The notes beneath the pieces were generated by a model, which was given only the letters and a program-made list of their open reading frames with translations, ran no database searches and was not told where the DNA came from. A stretch of DNA of 64,000 bases. It comes from Odontesthes bonariensis. Taxonomy: Eukaryota > Chordata > Actinopteri > Atheriniformes > Atherinopsidae. The position numbers and the translations under genes are program-made. Shown in pieces: positions 23,115-33,800 of this stretch (position 1 is the stretch's first letter; every line of letters starts with the position of its first letter). The stretch lies in contig NC_134514.1 in NCBI RefSeq assembly GCF_027942865.1, positions 2,126,169 to 2,190,168 on the forward strand, in the 5' to 3' direction.

Positions 23115-24668
23115 ATGCATAACACAATGCATAAAGAGAGGAGGAGGGATGATGTAACATTCTGCTCATGGAATGTAAATGGAATTAATGAACCAGTTAA
23201 AAGAGGCAAGGTGCTTGCACATCTCAAATCCTTACAGGCTGATGTAATTTTCTTGCAAAAAACCCACCTGAAGAACCACTCGCATGCTAGGCTTAGGTGT
23301 AGGTGGATACAACATAGTTACCACTCCAACTTTTCAGTAAAGGCTAGAGGCACAGCTAGCTTAATCCGTAGGGGGGTTCCCTTTAAGCACCTATCTACAA
23401 TAGCAGACAGGGACGGGAGATATGTCATGGTTGTGGGGGAATTCCACTCTACACCTGTAACATTACTGAATATATACGGACCAAATAATGACGATCCAGA
23501 ATTTTTTAGAAAAGTTTTAAATCTGATTCCAGATATTTCTAATTCTAATCTTATAATTGGCGGGGATTTTAACCTAGTATTGGACACTTATTTGGATAGG
23601 TCTTCTTCACAGAGGGTGGAACCTTCCAAGGCATCCAACCTTCTGAGATCCTATATTGAAAATATGAATGTTCTAGATGTGTGGCGGATTTCTAATGCTG
23701 CAGGTAGAGAATATTCCTTTCACTCTAAAGTACATAATAGCTATACTAGGATAGATTTTTTCTTGGTTGATGGCAAACTTCTGCCACTTTCCTACAACGC
23801 AAAGTATCACAATATTATCATTTCTGATCACAGCCCGGTATCATTTTCACTACAGCTTGGCGAAATTGTGCCTGCTCAGAGAAATTGGAGATTCAACCCT
23901 CAACTCATCACAGATACGAAGTTTTGTGAATATCTAGAATCAAACATTAAGTTATATTTTGAAACTAATGACAATGAGAATACGTCTCCTACACTGTTAT
24001 GGGAAGCCTCTAAGGCTTACTTAAGAGGGCACATTATTTCTTTCCAATCCTCTCTCAAGAAACGTAACAAAGCAAAACAATTAGAACTTGAGGATGAAAT
24101 CCACCAGCTAGACATGGAAAATGCTCTACACCCCTCATTAGAAAAACATAAAAAAATTTCAACCCTTAAATATGAACTTAATAAGATATTATCAGATAGA
24201 ATTTGCAGAGCCTTTATTTTTACAAAACAGCGATATCTTGAATTTGGTGATAAGCCTCATAAATTACTGGCAAGACAACTACGGAAACTTGAAAACGACA
24301 GGACTATCCATAAAATTAAATCAGGTTCAGGTGTTATCCTTACATCCCCTAAAGATATTAATGATAGATTTAGACAGTTTTATGAAACCCTATACTCTTC
24401 TGAAGCCAACTCTGGAGAAGAAATAATGCAGTCGTTTCTAGATAAGTGTGATCTCCCATCACTGAGTCAAACGGACCGTGATACCTTAAAGTCAGACATC
24501 ACATGTAAGGAACTATTAGCAACCATCGGTTCAATGAAAAATGGCAAAAGCCCTGGCCCAGATGGGATCAGCAGTAGATATACAAAAACTTTGGGGGACT
24601 GCTGGCTCCCTATCTATGTAAAATCTACACCCGATCGTACGAGGACGGAGTACTGCCCCAGGAGTTGA
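23115..24668 (+). pseudogene. LINE ORF2, endonuclease and start of RT (frameshifted)
   Basis: The N-terminal 240 residues form an APE-type endonuclease: SWNVNGI near the start, then YGPNND, GGDFNL, RIDFFLV and SDHSPV. The family's conserved LQETH box reads LQKTH (codon 49, AAA at 23259-23261), replacing the metal-binding Glu by Lys, which should abolish nicking. The linker and RT start (GKSPGPDGIS) follow. The frame is lost near 24590, in a G-run, and the stop is reached at 24668. The RT continues in another frame from about 24595. Confidence 0.85.
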
Positions 24669-26250
24669 CTGAAGCCACTATCACCCTCCTCCCCAAAAAG
24701 GGGAAAGATTTAGAAGAAGTGGGTTCTTACAGGCCAATCTCATTATTAAATTCGGATCAAAAAATTCTCGCCAAGACGTTGGCCAGAAGGCTTAATGCAT
24801 TTATGTGCAAGTTGATTCACCCTGATCAAACTGGGTTTATCCCCCAAAGAAATTCCTTTCACAACTTTAGACGTCTTTTAAATATTATGCACTCCCCCAG
24901 ATTTCCCCATAAAGACCTACTTATCCTCAGTTTGGATGCTGAAAAGGCATTCGACCGGGTTGAATGGCCGTGCTTATTTTCGGTCTTACAGAAGTTCAAC
25001 TGTGGTGATAAATTTGTGTCCTGGACCAAACTTTTATATAATGGTCCCCGGGCTAGAATACTCACTAATAAAACTCTTTCTGACCCTTTCCTGCTGGGTA
25101 GGGGCACAAGGCAGGGCTGCCCACTTAGCCCTCTATCGTTCGCTTTAGCCGTAGAGCCGCTGGCCGAAACTATCCGTTCGCACCCAGACATACACGGCTA
25201 CAATACAGAATATACCAAGAATAAAATATCGTTGTACGCGGACGACATTTTGTTGTATGTCACTCAGCCTAGGATTACAATCCCTTCAATATTGAAAACA
25301 TTTTATTTGTTCGGCAGTTTCTCAGGGTACAAGATTAACTGGGGCAAAAGCGAGTTATTACCAGTACAGGTTGCAGATCAAGATTGGCTCAAACAGCTTC
25401 CTATCAGAATAGCATCAGACAGTTTAATCTATCTGGGGATAGTAATCACCAAAAAGTATAATGATCTCTACAAGGCCAATTTCCCCACCTTGTTAAATAA
25501 GCTAACAAACAATATACAATTTTGGAAAACACTCCCCATTTCTCTACTGGGCAGAGTGAATGCTATTAAGATGATTTTTCTCCCTCGGCTACTTTACCTT
25601 CTTCAAAACTTGCCCATATACCTTGCCCAATCTTTTTTCAGTGATCTGGACTCAATCATTCTCCCTTTTGTTTGGAATTACAAGTCCCATAGAATAAAAA
25701 AGGACCATCTCTGGAAACATAAAACCAATGGGGGGCTGGCACTGCCTAATTTCATTTTATGTTACTGGGCCACTGGGATACGCTCTATGGTACACTGGTT
25801 AGATGACAACCCATCACCTCACCCTGGGCTAGACATGGAGCGGGAGGATTGTTTACCATACTCTATTAGAGCAGTTATACTATCACCCGTGCCAGTCAAT
25901 AGAAATTACTTTAAACATAATCCTGTAATTTATGCTTTAGCTAGGATATGGAAACAACTAAGGAAACATTTCAAGCTCAAGGCAGTATCATTTCTGCTAC
26001 CTATAGCAGCAAACCCCTCTTTCACTCCCGCTGCTCTGGGTGGGGCCTTTACCACCTGGAAGCAACTAGGGATCTGTATTGTTGGTAACCTATACATAGA
26101 AGGGACCTTTGCTTCTTTCCAGCAGCTCCAAAGAAGATATAACTTATCACAGAATCAGTTTTTCAGATACCTCCAGATTAGGGACTATGTTAGAACACAT
26201 CTTCCTAATTTTGAAAGGGCAAATCCTGACAAGATAGAGAGTTTATTTAA
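24595..26250 (+). pseudogene. LINE ORF2, reverse transcriptase domain
   Basis: RT blocks appear in order: SYRPISLLN, DQTGFIPQR, LSLDAEKAFDRVEW, GTRQGCPLSP and LYADDILLY (catalytic YADD, about 25235-25250). The thumb and connection region follow (SLIYLGIVIT, WKTLPISLLGRVN). The catalytic Asp residues are intact. The frame begins after the frameshift near 24590, and the first in-frame start-like codon at 24665 is not a true start. The domain is cut at codon level by a MITE at 26251. Removing one TTAA plus the MITE would keep the frame open into 26693 onward. Confidence 0.85.
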
Positions 26251-26688
26251 AGCGGCGCTATGCAACTTTCAGTAATACGGGGTTTGTTTACCATGCAATA
26301 CACCCCCCAAAGCTGTAGGGGGAGCTCCGTAGAAAATAAGGCGACAGTCTAGCCAGACTGTCGTAAAACCACCAGAGGCAATTTACGGTTTATTTTTCAA
26401 GACACTGGCAGAGAGTTGGAGAGCCGTCGACAGCTAATGGAGAGGGGGTGTGTCTCTCAGGCTACCTGGCTCGGCTCAGAGCCCTTTAGACCTGCCGTGA
26501 AGCAGTAGTTCTCGGCTCTCGTGTGTCGCGAGACTTCCAGAGGTAAACAAAGCACGCGGCGCCACAGGCAAAGTTGCAAGCGCTGTTTCGGTCTAGGGCC
26601 ACCAGATGGGGATGGAAATGTCACCGTTTTCATCAGAACGGGTCAGCCAAGCAATTTTATGACCATGAAAAAGTTGCATAGTGCCGCT
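26251..26688. mobile_element. TTAA-flanked MITE (438 bp) inside LINE ORF2
   Basis: The inverted ends are AGCGGCGCTATGCAACTTT (left) and AAGTTGCATAGTGCCGCT (right). TTAA is duplicated at 26247-26250 and 26689-26692. The LINE reading frame resumes after the right TTAA without loss or gain of codons, so the insertion is clean. TTAA duplication points to piggyBac-type mobilisation. The ends differ from those of the MITE at 17123, so it is a separate family. Confidence 0.85.
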
Positions 26689-26692
26689 TTAA

Positions 26693-27263
26693 GCTATTTC
26701 CCAACCCACGTTACATAATCTCGCATCTTTATGAAACATTACAAAACATGAGCCTGCCCAAAATGGACAGGATAAAAGAAGAGTGGGAAAGAGAGACCGG
26801 AGCCCTGATACCCCCCAATGTTTGGGAGGGAAGTTTGGAGCACATCCATGAATGTTCAATTAACGCACAACACTGTTTAATTCAATTTAAAATACTGCAC
26901 AGACTACATTACTCCAAAACAAAGTTGCATAAAATATTTCCTGAAGTCTCACCTTTGTGTGAGACTTTGTGTGATTTTGGGGGTTCAATTAGACCCAGAA
27001 CTTATCTTAATAATTCTGGGAACTTCTGACAAGTTAAGGAAGCTAAATGCTGCACACCAACGTCTTCTGGCTTATGGCATTATAACAGCAAAAAAACTGA
27101 TCTTAACTGGAAGGGGAAAGAGGCGCCCTCCTTCAGACATTGGTTGACTGACTTGACAGACACCTTGCACTTGGAGAGAATTAGATTTATTCTGAAGGAC
27201 AAATTGAAGGACTTTGACAAGATCTGGCAACCCTTGGTCTCCCATCTTGACGAGGAATCCGAT
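26693..27263 (+). pseudogene. LINE ORF2, C-terminal part (frameshifted)
   Basis: From 26693 the frame continues ORF2 (MDRIKEEWERETG...WEGSLEHIHECSIN...QFKILHRLHYS), a segment typical of the C-terminal region of L1-type ORF2. The frame breaks near 26965-27030. Later pieces (AHQRLLAYGIITAKKL, FRHWLTDLTDTLHLERIRF, KIWQPLVSHLDEE) lie in other frames up to about 27263. Untranslated sequence with T-rich runs follows to 27488. Confidence 0.7.
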
Positions 27264-27488
27264 TAGACTTGGTTGGATGCACTCCTGGGGGTGGGAGGGT
27301 ACCATGTGTTTTTGTTTGTTTGTTTTCCTTTCTAAGTTGACTTTGTTTTTGCTGGTTTCTGTTTGTTTATTTACTATTCGTTTTTGTCATTGTCGTTATA
27401 TTGTTAAAAAACAAAGGGAACATAACTGTTGTTATGTTGTAAATTTCTCTGTGAAATGATGTATTTCCCAATAAACAAATTTGAAACA

Positions 27489-27800
27489 AGATTCTGGGTT
27501 TATGTTCATGTTGGAACATGTTTCAGTGAATCTCTGCAGCTGTTACCATGGAAACATCTGCAGATATTCACTTTAAAGCTGCTCAGAACTGAACTAACTC
27601 TGGTTCTGCCTCAGATTCTGGGTTTATGTTCATGTTGGAACATGTTTCAGTGAATCTCTGCAGCTGTTACCATGGAAACATCTGCAGATATTCACTTTAA
27701 AGCTGCTCAGAACTGAACTAACTCTGGTTCTGACTCAGATTCTGGGTTTATGTTCATGTTGGAACATGTTTCAGTGAATCTCTGCAGCTGCTTCCTGTTT
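27489..27800 (+). repeat. 124-bp tandem repeat, right part
   Basis: AGATTCTGGGTTTATGTTCA begins units at 27489, 27613 and 27737, exactly 124 bp apart. The array was continuous with 21803-21873 before the LINE inserted. Confidence 0.92.
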
Positions 27801-29329
27801 TTATGGAGAAATTAGATCTGGATCAGGAGTTTTGTGCAGTTCTGTAAATGACTTGTGAGGAAATTTAAACAGAAACCCACCTTTATGCTGATGACACTGT
27901 TCTATATAGTGAAACCAAAGGCTGGAATGTAAAGTTCAGAAAAGTTCTGGTTCCGCCTCAGATTTGTATGGAGAAACATAAAGAACTGAGGACTGGACCA
28001 GGACGTTTTTCATTCAAATAAAATGCTCTTATCTTGAATTAACCCAAAGTTTTAAATACCACAAATGTGTGAGAACATTCAAAGTGAGCCGGAGACAAAG
28101 TGGAGTTAGAATACTTTATGATGAGAACTGTACAGTGAAATGCGGTGAAGGTCGGCAGGCCGCCGTCTGAGCGGATAAACACTTCATCAGCAGAACGACG
28201 CAGAGCAGCAAGATGCAGAGAAAAGAAAACGTCACAGTCGAAAGGTTTCCGATCAGACGGAGCAGTCGGGTCAGACGCCGGTTACATCGTGTGTGGCACT
28301 TTGATGGCGTAAAAACCCTCTGAGTGTTGGTGTTCATCTAAACCTGTGTGAATGCTACATGGTGTATACGTGCACGTACGAGTGTGTCCTTGTTCTGGGT
28401 GTATTCTCACTAATTGCACTTGAGGATGAGGATATGTGGAGATTACATTACCGGTCAGATATCTGGAGGATCGTTTGGCTTCTTTTCGTTTGGATGACGG
28501 AGACTTTGACACAAACACAGAAAGTGGGCGGAGCTCTGCTTCAACAGCCAGCCCAGGACCAGCTCACGAGGGCCGAAAAGCGCCGCCTCATCCGGGAGGT
28601 TCATAATAACTCTGTGGACCGTTATAAAGGCCACGAGTGCCCAAAACAGCCTTTTAAACAAGTGGCTAAAAAGGACCGTCATGTAAAATGCTAATGCTAA
28701 TGCAGGGAGCGCTAACCGCTAACTGGTAGCTAAAATCTGGGTTCCTGGGGGCCAGTCGAATAGTCAAATCTGTTCAGGAACCTTCCTGAGTGACTGAGCT
28801 GGAAGCATGTGAGCAGCAGCCATGATCAGAGCCGTCTGAATCCTACAGATACGAAGGAAAGGAGCTCCGACGCTTCCTAAACGATCTCCTTTAGGAAACA
28901 CCGGAGATCGTTAAGGAAGCGGAGATACTCATTCCATCCCACAACTCCTCACCGCTGCAGCTTTCATAGCGGCGCTCCCTTATTTAGTTTCTAAAGTTTC
29001 TAAAGGCTACATAGACGCTCAGACTCGGAGCCAGAAGCCGGTCGGATCGGATGTAGGTCGGAGTGATGAAGCATCCTGAGCTGAGCTGAAGCAGAGCTGA
29101 ACACAAAGAAGCAGCTGAAGATAAAAACAGGTGACAGAAACACACAAAATCACAGGTCAAAGTGGAACAAAGGGGTGACGGCGTCCCTCAGGAGGTCGAA
29201 ACGCTTCGTCAGCTCGTCAGTTTTCAGGGGAAAAGTTCAACTATTTGGGACCTTACGGTCTGAAATGTGTCTCATTTGACCTTGATGTTTGGGGGGGTTT
29301 AAACGGGCGGTCCGTCAACAGCTGGTGAA
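27801..29329. other. Intergenic with a LINE RT scrap, no gene recognised
   Basis: At 27878-27912 the plus strand encodes THLYADDTVLY, a short reverse transcriptase remnant. Minus-strand ORFs at 28116-28337 (with a hydrophobic stretch) and 28455-28682 have no family I know and no convincing splice or poly(A) context. The rest shows nothing recognisable. Confidence 0.4.
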
Positions 29330-30165
29330 AGGTGGATGTTTAGAAGCATCTCAGCGGTTAATAATCACACTTAACCCTAATCCCTGATAGGGGACATTTT
29401 TCTACACTAGGGGTGTACTTTCTCCTCTAATTTCACACAGGAAATAGTGATCCTCATCATATTTGGTCCAGTTGTGCATTTGTCCCCTTTTAAAACGACC
29501 TAAAAACATCAAATGTTAATATTTTTTTCCACTTTTTTTTCCATAAATCTTTTATTCCACTTCAGTTCTAAAAAATTAACCCTTTAGATGCCAATTTGAA
29601 CTTTTTAGCCTAAATTTCAAGCCTTTAGGTGCCAGTATTTTCAATATATGGAATGCAAAGTGGAATTATTGAGTAGAGATCATTATGGTCTGGGATATGT
29701 CAATGATTAGCAATAACATTGATTTTTAGGGATTTAAATTTTTTTTGTTATGCCTGATTAAAAAAAAAAAAAAAAAAAAATCCTTAATTTCTGAAAAAGG
29801 ACATTTTTGTCCCCTTCTAAAATGATCCCCAAAACATCATATGTTAATATTTTTTCCACTTTTTTTCATAAATCTTTTCTTCCACTTCAGTTCTGATCAT
29901 AACTACCAAGTTTTCAATTATTTATAAAAAAATTAACCCTTTATATGCCAGTGTATATGAGGTAAACACCAATTTCTGTTAAAACACACAAAAACTGCTG
30001 TATTTTCAGTGCATGCAGTGCAAAGTGAAATATTCTGTGGGGGATTATTAGTTCTGGGATATGTTATTGATGAGCTACAACATCAGTTTTTACAGCTTTT
30101 TAGTTTTTCTGCAGTGGCCGGTGGACGTTTAGAAGCGTCTCAGCGGTTAATAATCACCCTTAAAG
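29330..30165. repeat. Direct repeats and duplicated T/A-rich segments
   Basis: A segment of about 44 bp containing CTCAGCGGTTAATAATCAC occurs at 29331-29374 and 30120-30163. Between them a block with AAAACATCA..GTTAATATTTTTTCC occurs twice (about 29495 and 29835), with related AACCCTTTA-GATGCCA words. The origin is unclear. An A-run sits at 29760-29780. Confidence 0.6.
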
Positions 30166-30842
30166 CGCGCCGTACGACCGTCCGTCGGCACGCCGTCACC
30201 CGTCTACTGATATGACACATCATCAATGGAGCATCGGGACGCCGCGGCGCCCACAATCAACAGGAAAGTGGTGATGTTTTTACATTCTGTGCAAAAATTA
30301 GACAAAAAAGTAGTCCATGAATCATGGTCAGTCTATCCTTCTTCTTCTTCTTCCTGTCTACACACTTCAGTCACTATTTACAGTTAGTTCTAAGACGTTA
30401 GTACCATCAGGGCTGAGGGACAGAGTCCGCCTCCACACAGAACGCCACACCTGGTTCTCAGGGGTTCAAACGACTCCTGAACCCCCCCAATTAAAACCAG
30501 GTTTCACATCTTTGATTTAAGGGGAAACGGCAGGTCGTAGAGCCCAAAATGAGCTCTGAACGGGGGGCTTCCAGGTGGGTTTGGAGCGGCGGTTCTGCAC
30601 CCGAGGCGGACCGCTGGCCCCGCCTTCCTTCCGTGTGAAAGGCATCCAGCAGGTAAAGACACGGGGCACACAGTGAGAGGGCTGAGGGGGGGGGAATAGA
30701 AAAATAAGAAAACAACGAGACGATCACTCACGTCACTCTGAGGAACATAAAAAAAGTAAAAAACAAAGTTTCAGAGGAGGCGGAGCCGGGCGAGGGGGAG
30801 GAGTCAGAGGGAGGAGGAGGAGGCCGGGGCCGACGCCCCGCC

Positions 30843-33800
30843 TCAGAAGAACTTGTCGTCGATGCGGAAGTGCGGCCGCGTGACGTCGTCCGGGTTGATG
30901 AAGACGGAGATGGACTTTCCGGGGTTCTCCGTCACCAGCTGCTGCAGCTTCTTGGCCAGCCGGTCGTCGGGCTGGCTCTCGCCGCCGGCGTCCGACTGCG
31001 GCGACGGCGGGTTGCCGGGGCTGCCCCGCCACTGCAGCTCCACGGTCAGCCGGTTGGCGGCCTTGGCGTGCTCGATGGTGGAGCGCAGGTGCTCGGCCGG
31101 GTCGGAGCGCACGGAGCACAGCTTGCGGGCGTGCAGCACGGCGGCCTCGTCCGACAGCTGCTCCAGCATGTTGCACTGCGGGATGAAGTAGTTGGGGCAC
31201 GTCTTGTTCACCAGGCAGTGCTGCAGGTCGTCGATCAGGCCCAGCAGGAAGTGGGCGGAGAAGTCGTCCTGCGCCAGGTAGTTGGCGGGCAGGCGGTCGC
31301 AGGCCCACAGCATGACGCTGCGCAGGTGGTAGGGGCTGACGGCCTTGGGCCGCGACAGCAGCTTGATGATGATGGCCTTGCAGGCCTGGTAGGCGTGCAT
31401 CAGGCTGGAGGAGATGCACTTCTTCAGCTGCACCTCGCTGCGGGCGAAGGACAGCCGCCACTCGTTCTCCTTGCGGCCCTTGCAGGAGCACGCCGGCACC
31501 AGGTAGAAGCCGCTGATCACCTCCTCCTCCGTGATCTTCCCGTCCCAGAAGTGGTTCTCCATCAGCCAGCTCTGGGCCACGGCCGGCCAGCCTTTGAAGG
31601 ACACCACGGGCACGATGTCGTACAGCATGCGGCTGCTGCCCACGCCCAGGATGACGGAGATGACGGTGCCGTTGCGCTCCACCTTCTCCACGCGCGGCAT
31701 CCCCCTCTGCGGCTTCTTCTGCACCTCCAGCAGCACCAGGGAGATGGACTGGTAGAACCAGTCGGCCACCAGCGTGGGGGAGAAGAAGTAGTTGGCGGCG
31801 CCGCTGATGTGCTCCACCACGGTGCAGCAGTCCTTCCACTTGTTGATGGTTCCCTCGTCGAAGAGGCGGAGGCTGAGCCACGAGTGGCCCAGCGCCGAGT
31901 GCCGCATGTCCAGGGTCACCGGCTGGTTCCGGTCGTGCAGCTTCAGCGCCGGCACCAGCAGCGTGAAGTCCATGTCGTAGTCGGTGCCGCGGGCGTAGAC
32001 GGTCAGCTCGTCCAGGTCCATGTCCACCACGCCCTCCCGGACGCCCCCCGACAGCAGCAGGTACTCGTTGGCCACCGGGAGCTTCTGGTCCAGCTTCTGG
32101 ACCATCCCTGAGACGGAGAGGGAGAGGAACAGAGTCAGAGAAAGAACCGCCACACAGAACCCGGGAATCTCACCATCAGAACCAGACATTTTAAAAAACA
32201 AGCATCTGACAAATCAAGGTAGAGATGCACCGATTGCAAAATTCTTGGCTGATACCGATTTACGGTTTTTAAGGAGGTCTGGCCTGCCAAAACCGTTTTT
32301 TCCAATACCGATTTTCTATCTAAGAGATAATTATATCATATAATAGACACTATATTTGTTTGGCTTGAGTGCCCTTCTCCCAGACAACATTTTGCTTATA
32401 TAACTGCAATTAAAACCACAACTAGTGGTAGGCTTTATGCTATCGTCACCCCCCTTTTCAAGAATAAAACATCACAAATAAGAAATCTAAGCCACTGAGC
32501 AGTCAGGCTCAACATTGACATTAAGCTTACGTTGTCCGTTGTGAAACTGACCGGGGATTTAATGGCTTGAAACGCTCTCAAACAACTCAGAAAAGTATCT
32601 GTGTCAGAAAAGTACCGCCTACTTGGTCATTTGTACCGTGGACTCAGGTGTTTCATCAGATTTACGAAGCCTTTATCCTGCACTACGCTAAACGGCTGCT
32701 CGTCCAGTGCCATGAACGTTTTATTTTCCTCGTGGTGGCGGTGGACTTTTCAGTGTTGATGTGGAACACAGCAGCCACGGTGGAGGGTTGTTGTGGTTGC
32801 TGCAACTCTGCTTCCATACTACATACTTTCATACTGCATACTTCCATACTACATACTTTCACACTGCATACTTCCATACTACATACTTCCATACTGCATA
32901 CTTCCATTCTACATACTTCCATTCTACATACTTCCATACTGCATACTTCCATACTACATACTTCCATACTACATACTTCCACACTGCATACTTCCATACT
33001 ACATACTTCCACACTGCATACTTCCATACTACATACTTCCATTCTACATACTTCCATACTGCATACTTCCATTCTACATACTTCCATACTGCATACTTCC
33101 ATACTACATACTTCCATACTACATACTTTCACACTGCATACTTCCATACTACATACTTCCATACTGCATACTTCCATTCTACATACTTCCATTCTACATA
33201 CTTCCATTCTACATACTTCCATTCTACATACTTCCATACTACATACTTCCACACTGCATACTTCCATACTACATACTTCCATTCTACATACTTCCATACT
33301 GCATACTACATACTTCCACACTGCATACTTCCATACTACATACTTCCATACTGCATACTTCCATTCTACATACTTCCATACTACATACTACATACTTCCA
33401 TACTGCCATACTGCATACTTCCATACTGCATACTTCCATACTGCATACTTCCATTCTACATACTTCCATACTGCATACTTCCATTCTACATACTTCCATA
33501 CTGCATACTTCCATTCTACATACTTCCATACTACATACTTCCATACTGCATACTTCCATACTACATACTACATACTTCCATACTACATACTTCCATACTA
33601 CATACTTCCATACTGCATACTTCCATTCTACATACTTCCATACTGCATACTACATACTTCCACACTGCATACTTCCATTCTACATACTTCCATACTGCAT
33701 ACTCATTCGATCAGACAGTATGCAGAGCGTTTACCCACAATGCATTTCGCTCCTGTCCGGGCCGAAATCAGCCGGCCTGAAGCTGATTTCTCTTAAGCTC

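Larger units (their letters stand above)
21874..27488 (+). mobile_element. L1-type LINE, near full length, with 17-bp target duplication
   Basis: The order is a short 5' leader, ORF1 (22038-22961), and ORF2 with endonuclease and reverse transcriptase (23115 to about 27263, broken). The 3' end is AATAAACAAATTTGAAAC. The 17 bp AGATTCTGGGTTTATGT is found at 21857-21873 and at 27489-27505, exactly flanking the element. The target was a 124-bp tandem repeat, which makes the original site easy to reconstruct. ORF2 has an endonuclease active-site change, at least one frameshift near 24590, a MITE insertion at 26251-26688 and further breaks after 26950. This copy cannot move on its own. Confidence 0.9.

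Noticed and set aside
28116-28694. ORFs with hydrophobic stretches near 28.1-28.7 kb
   Set aside because: No family resemblance, no consistent splice phase and no poly(A) signal close to the stops. Kept only as intergenic notes.
29330-30165. Direct repeats 790 bp apart taken as possible LTRs
   Set aside because: The repeats are only about 44 bp, lack TG...CA ends and have no retroviral coding sequence or primer-binding site between them.
30733-31881. 382-codon Ala/Arg/Gly-rich minus ORF and 413-codon plus ORF over MB21D2
   Set aside because: They are high-GC frame shadows of the MB21D2 exon.
30843-32201. MB21D2 start at 32201 (MFFKMSGSDG...)
   Set aside because: The added N-terminus reads through the intron 1 acceptor. 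Exon 1 at 37572-37821 supplies the conserved ELDFRS...FSMLG segment in phase.
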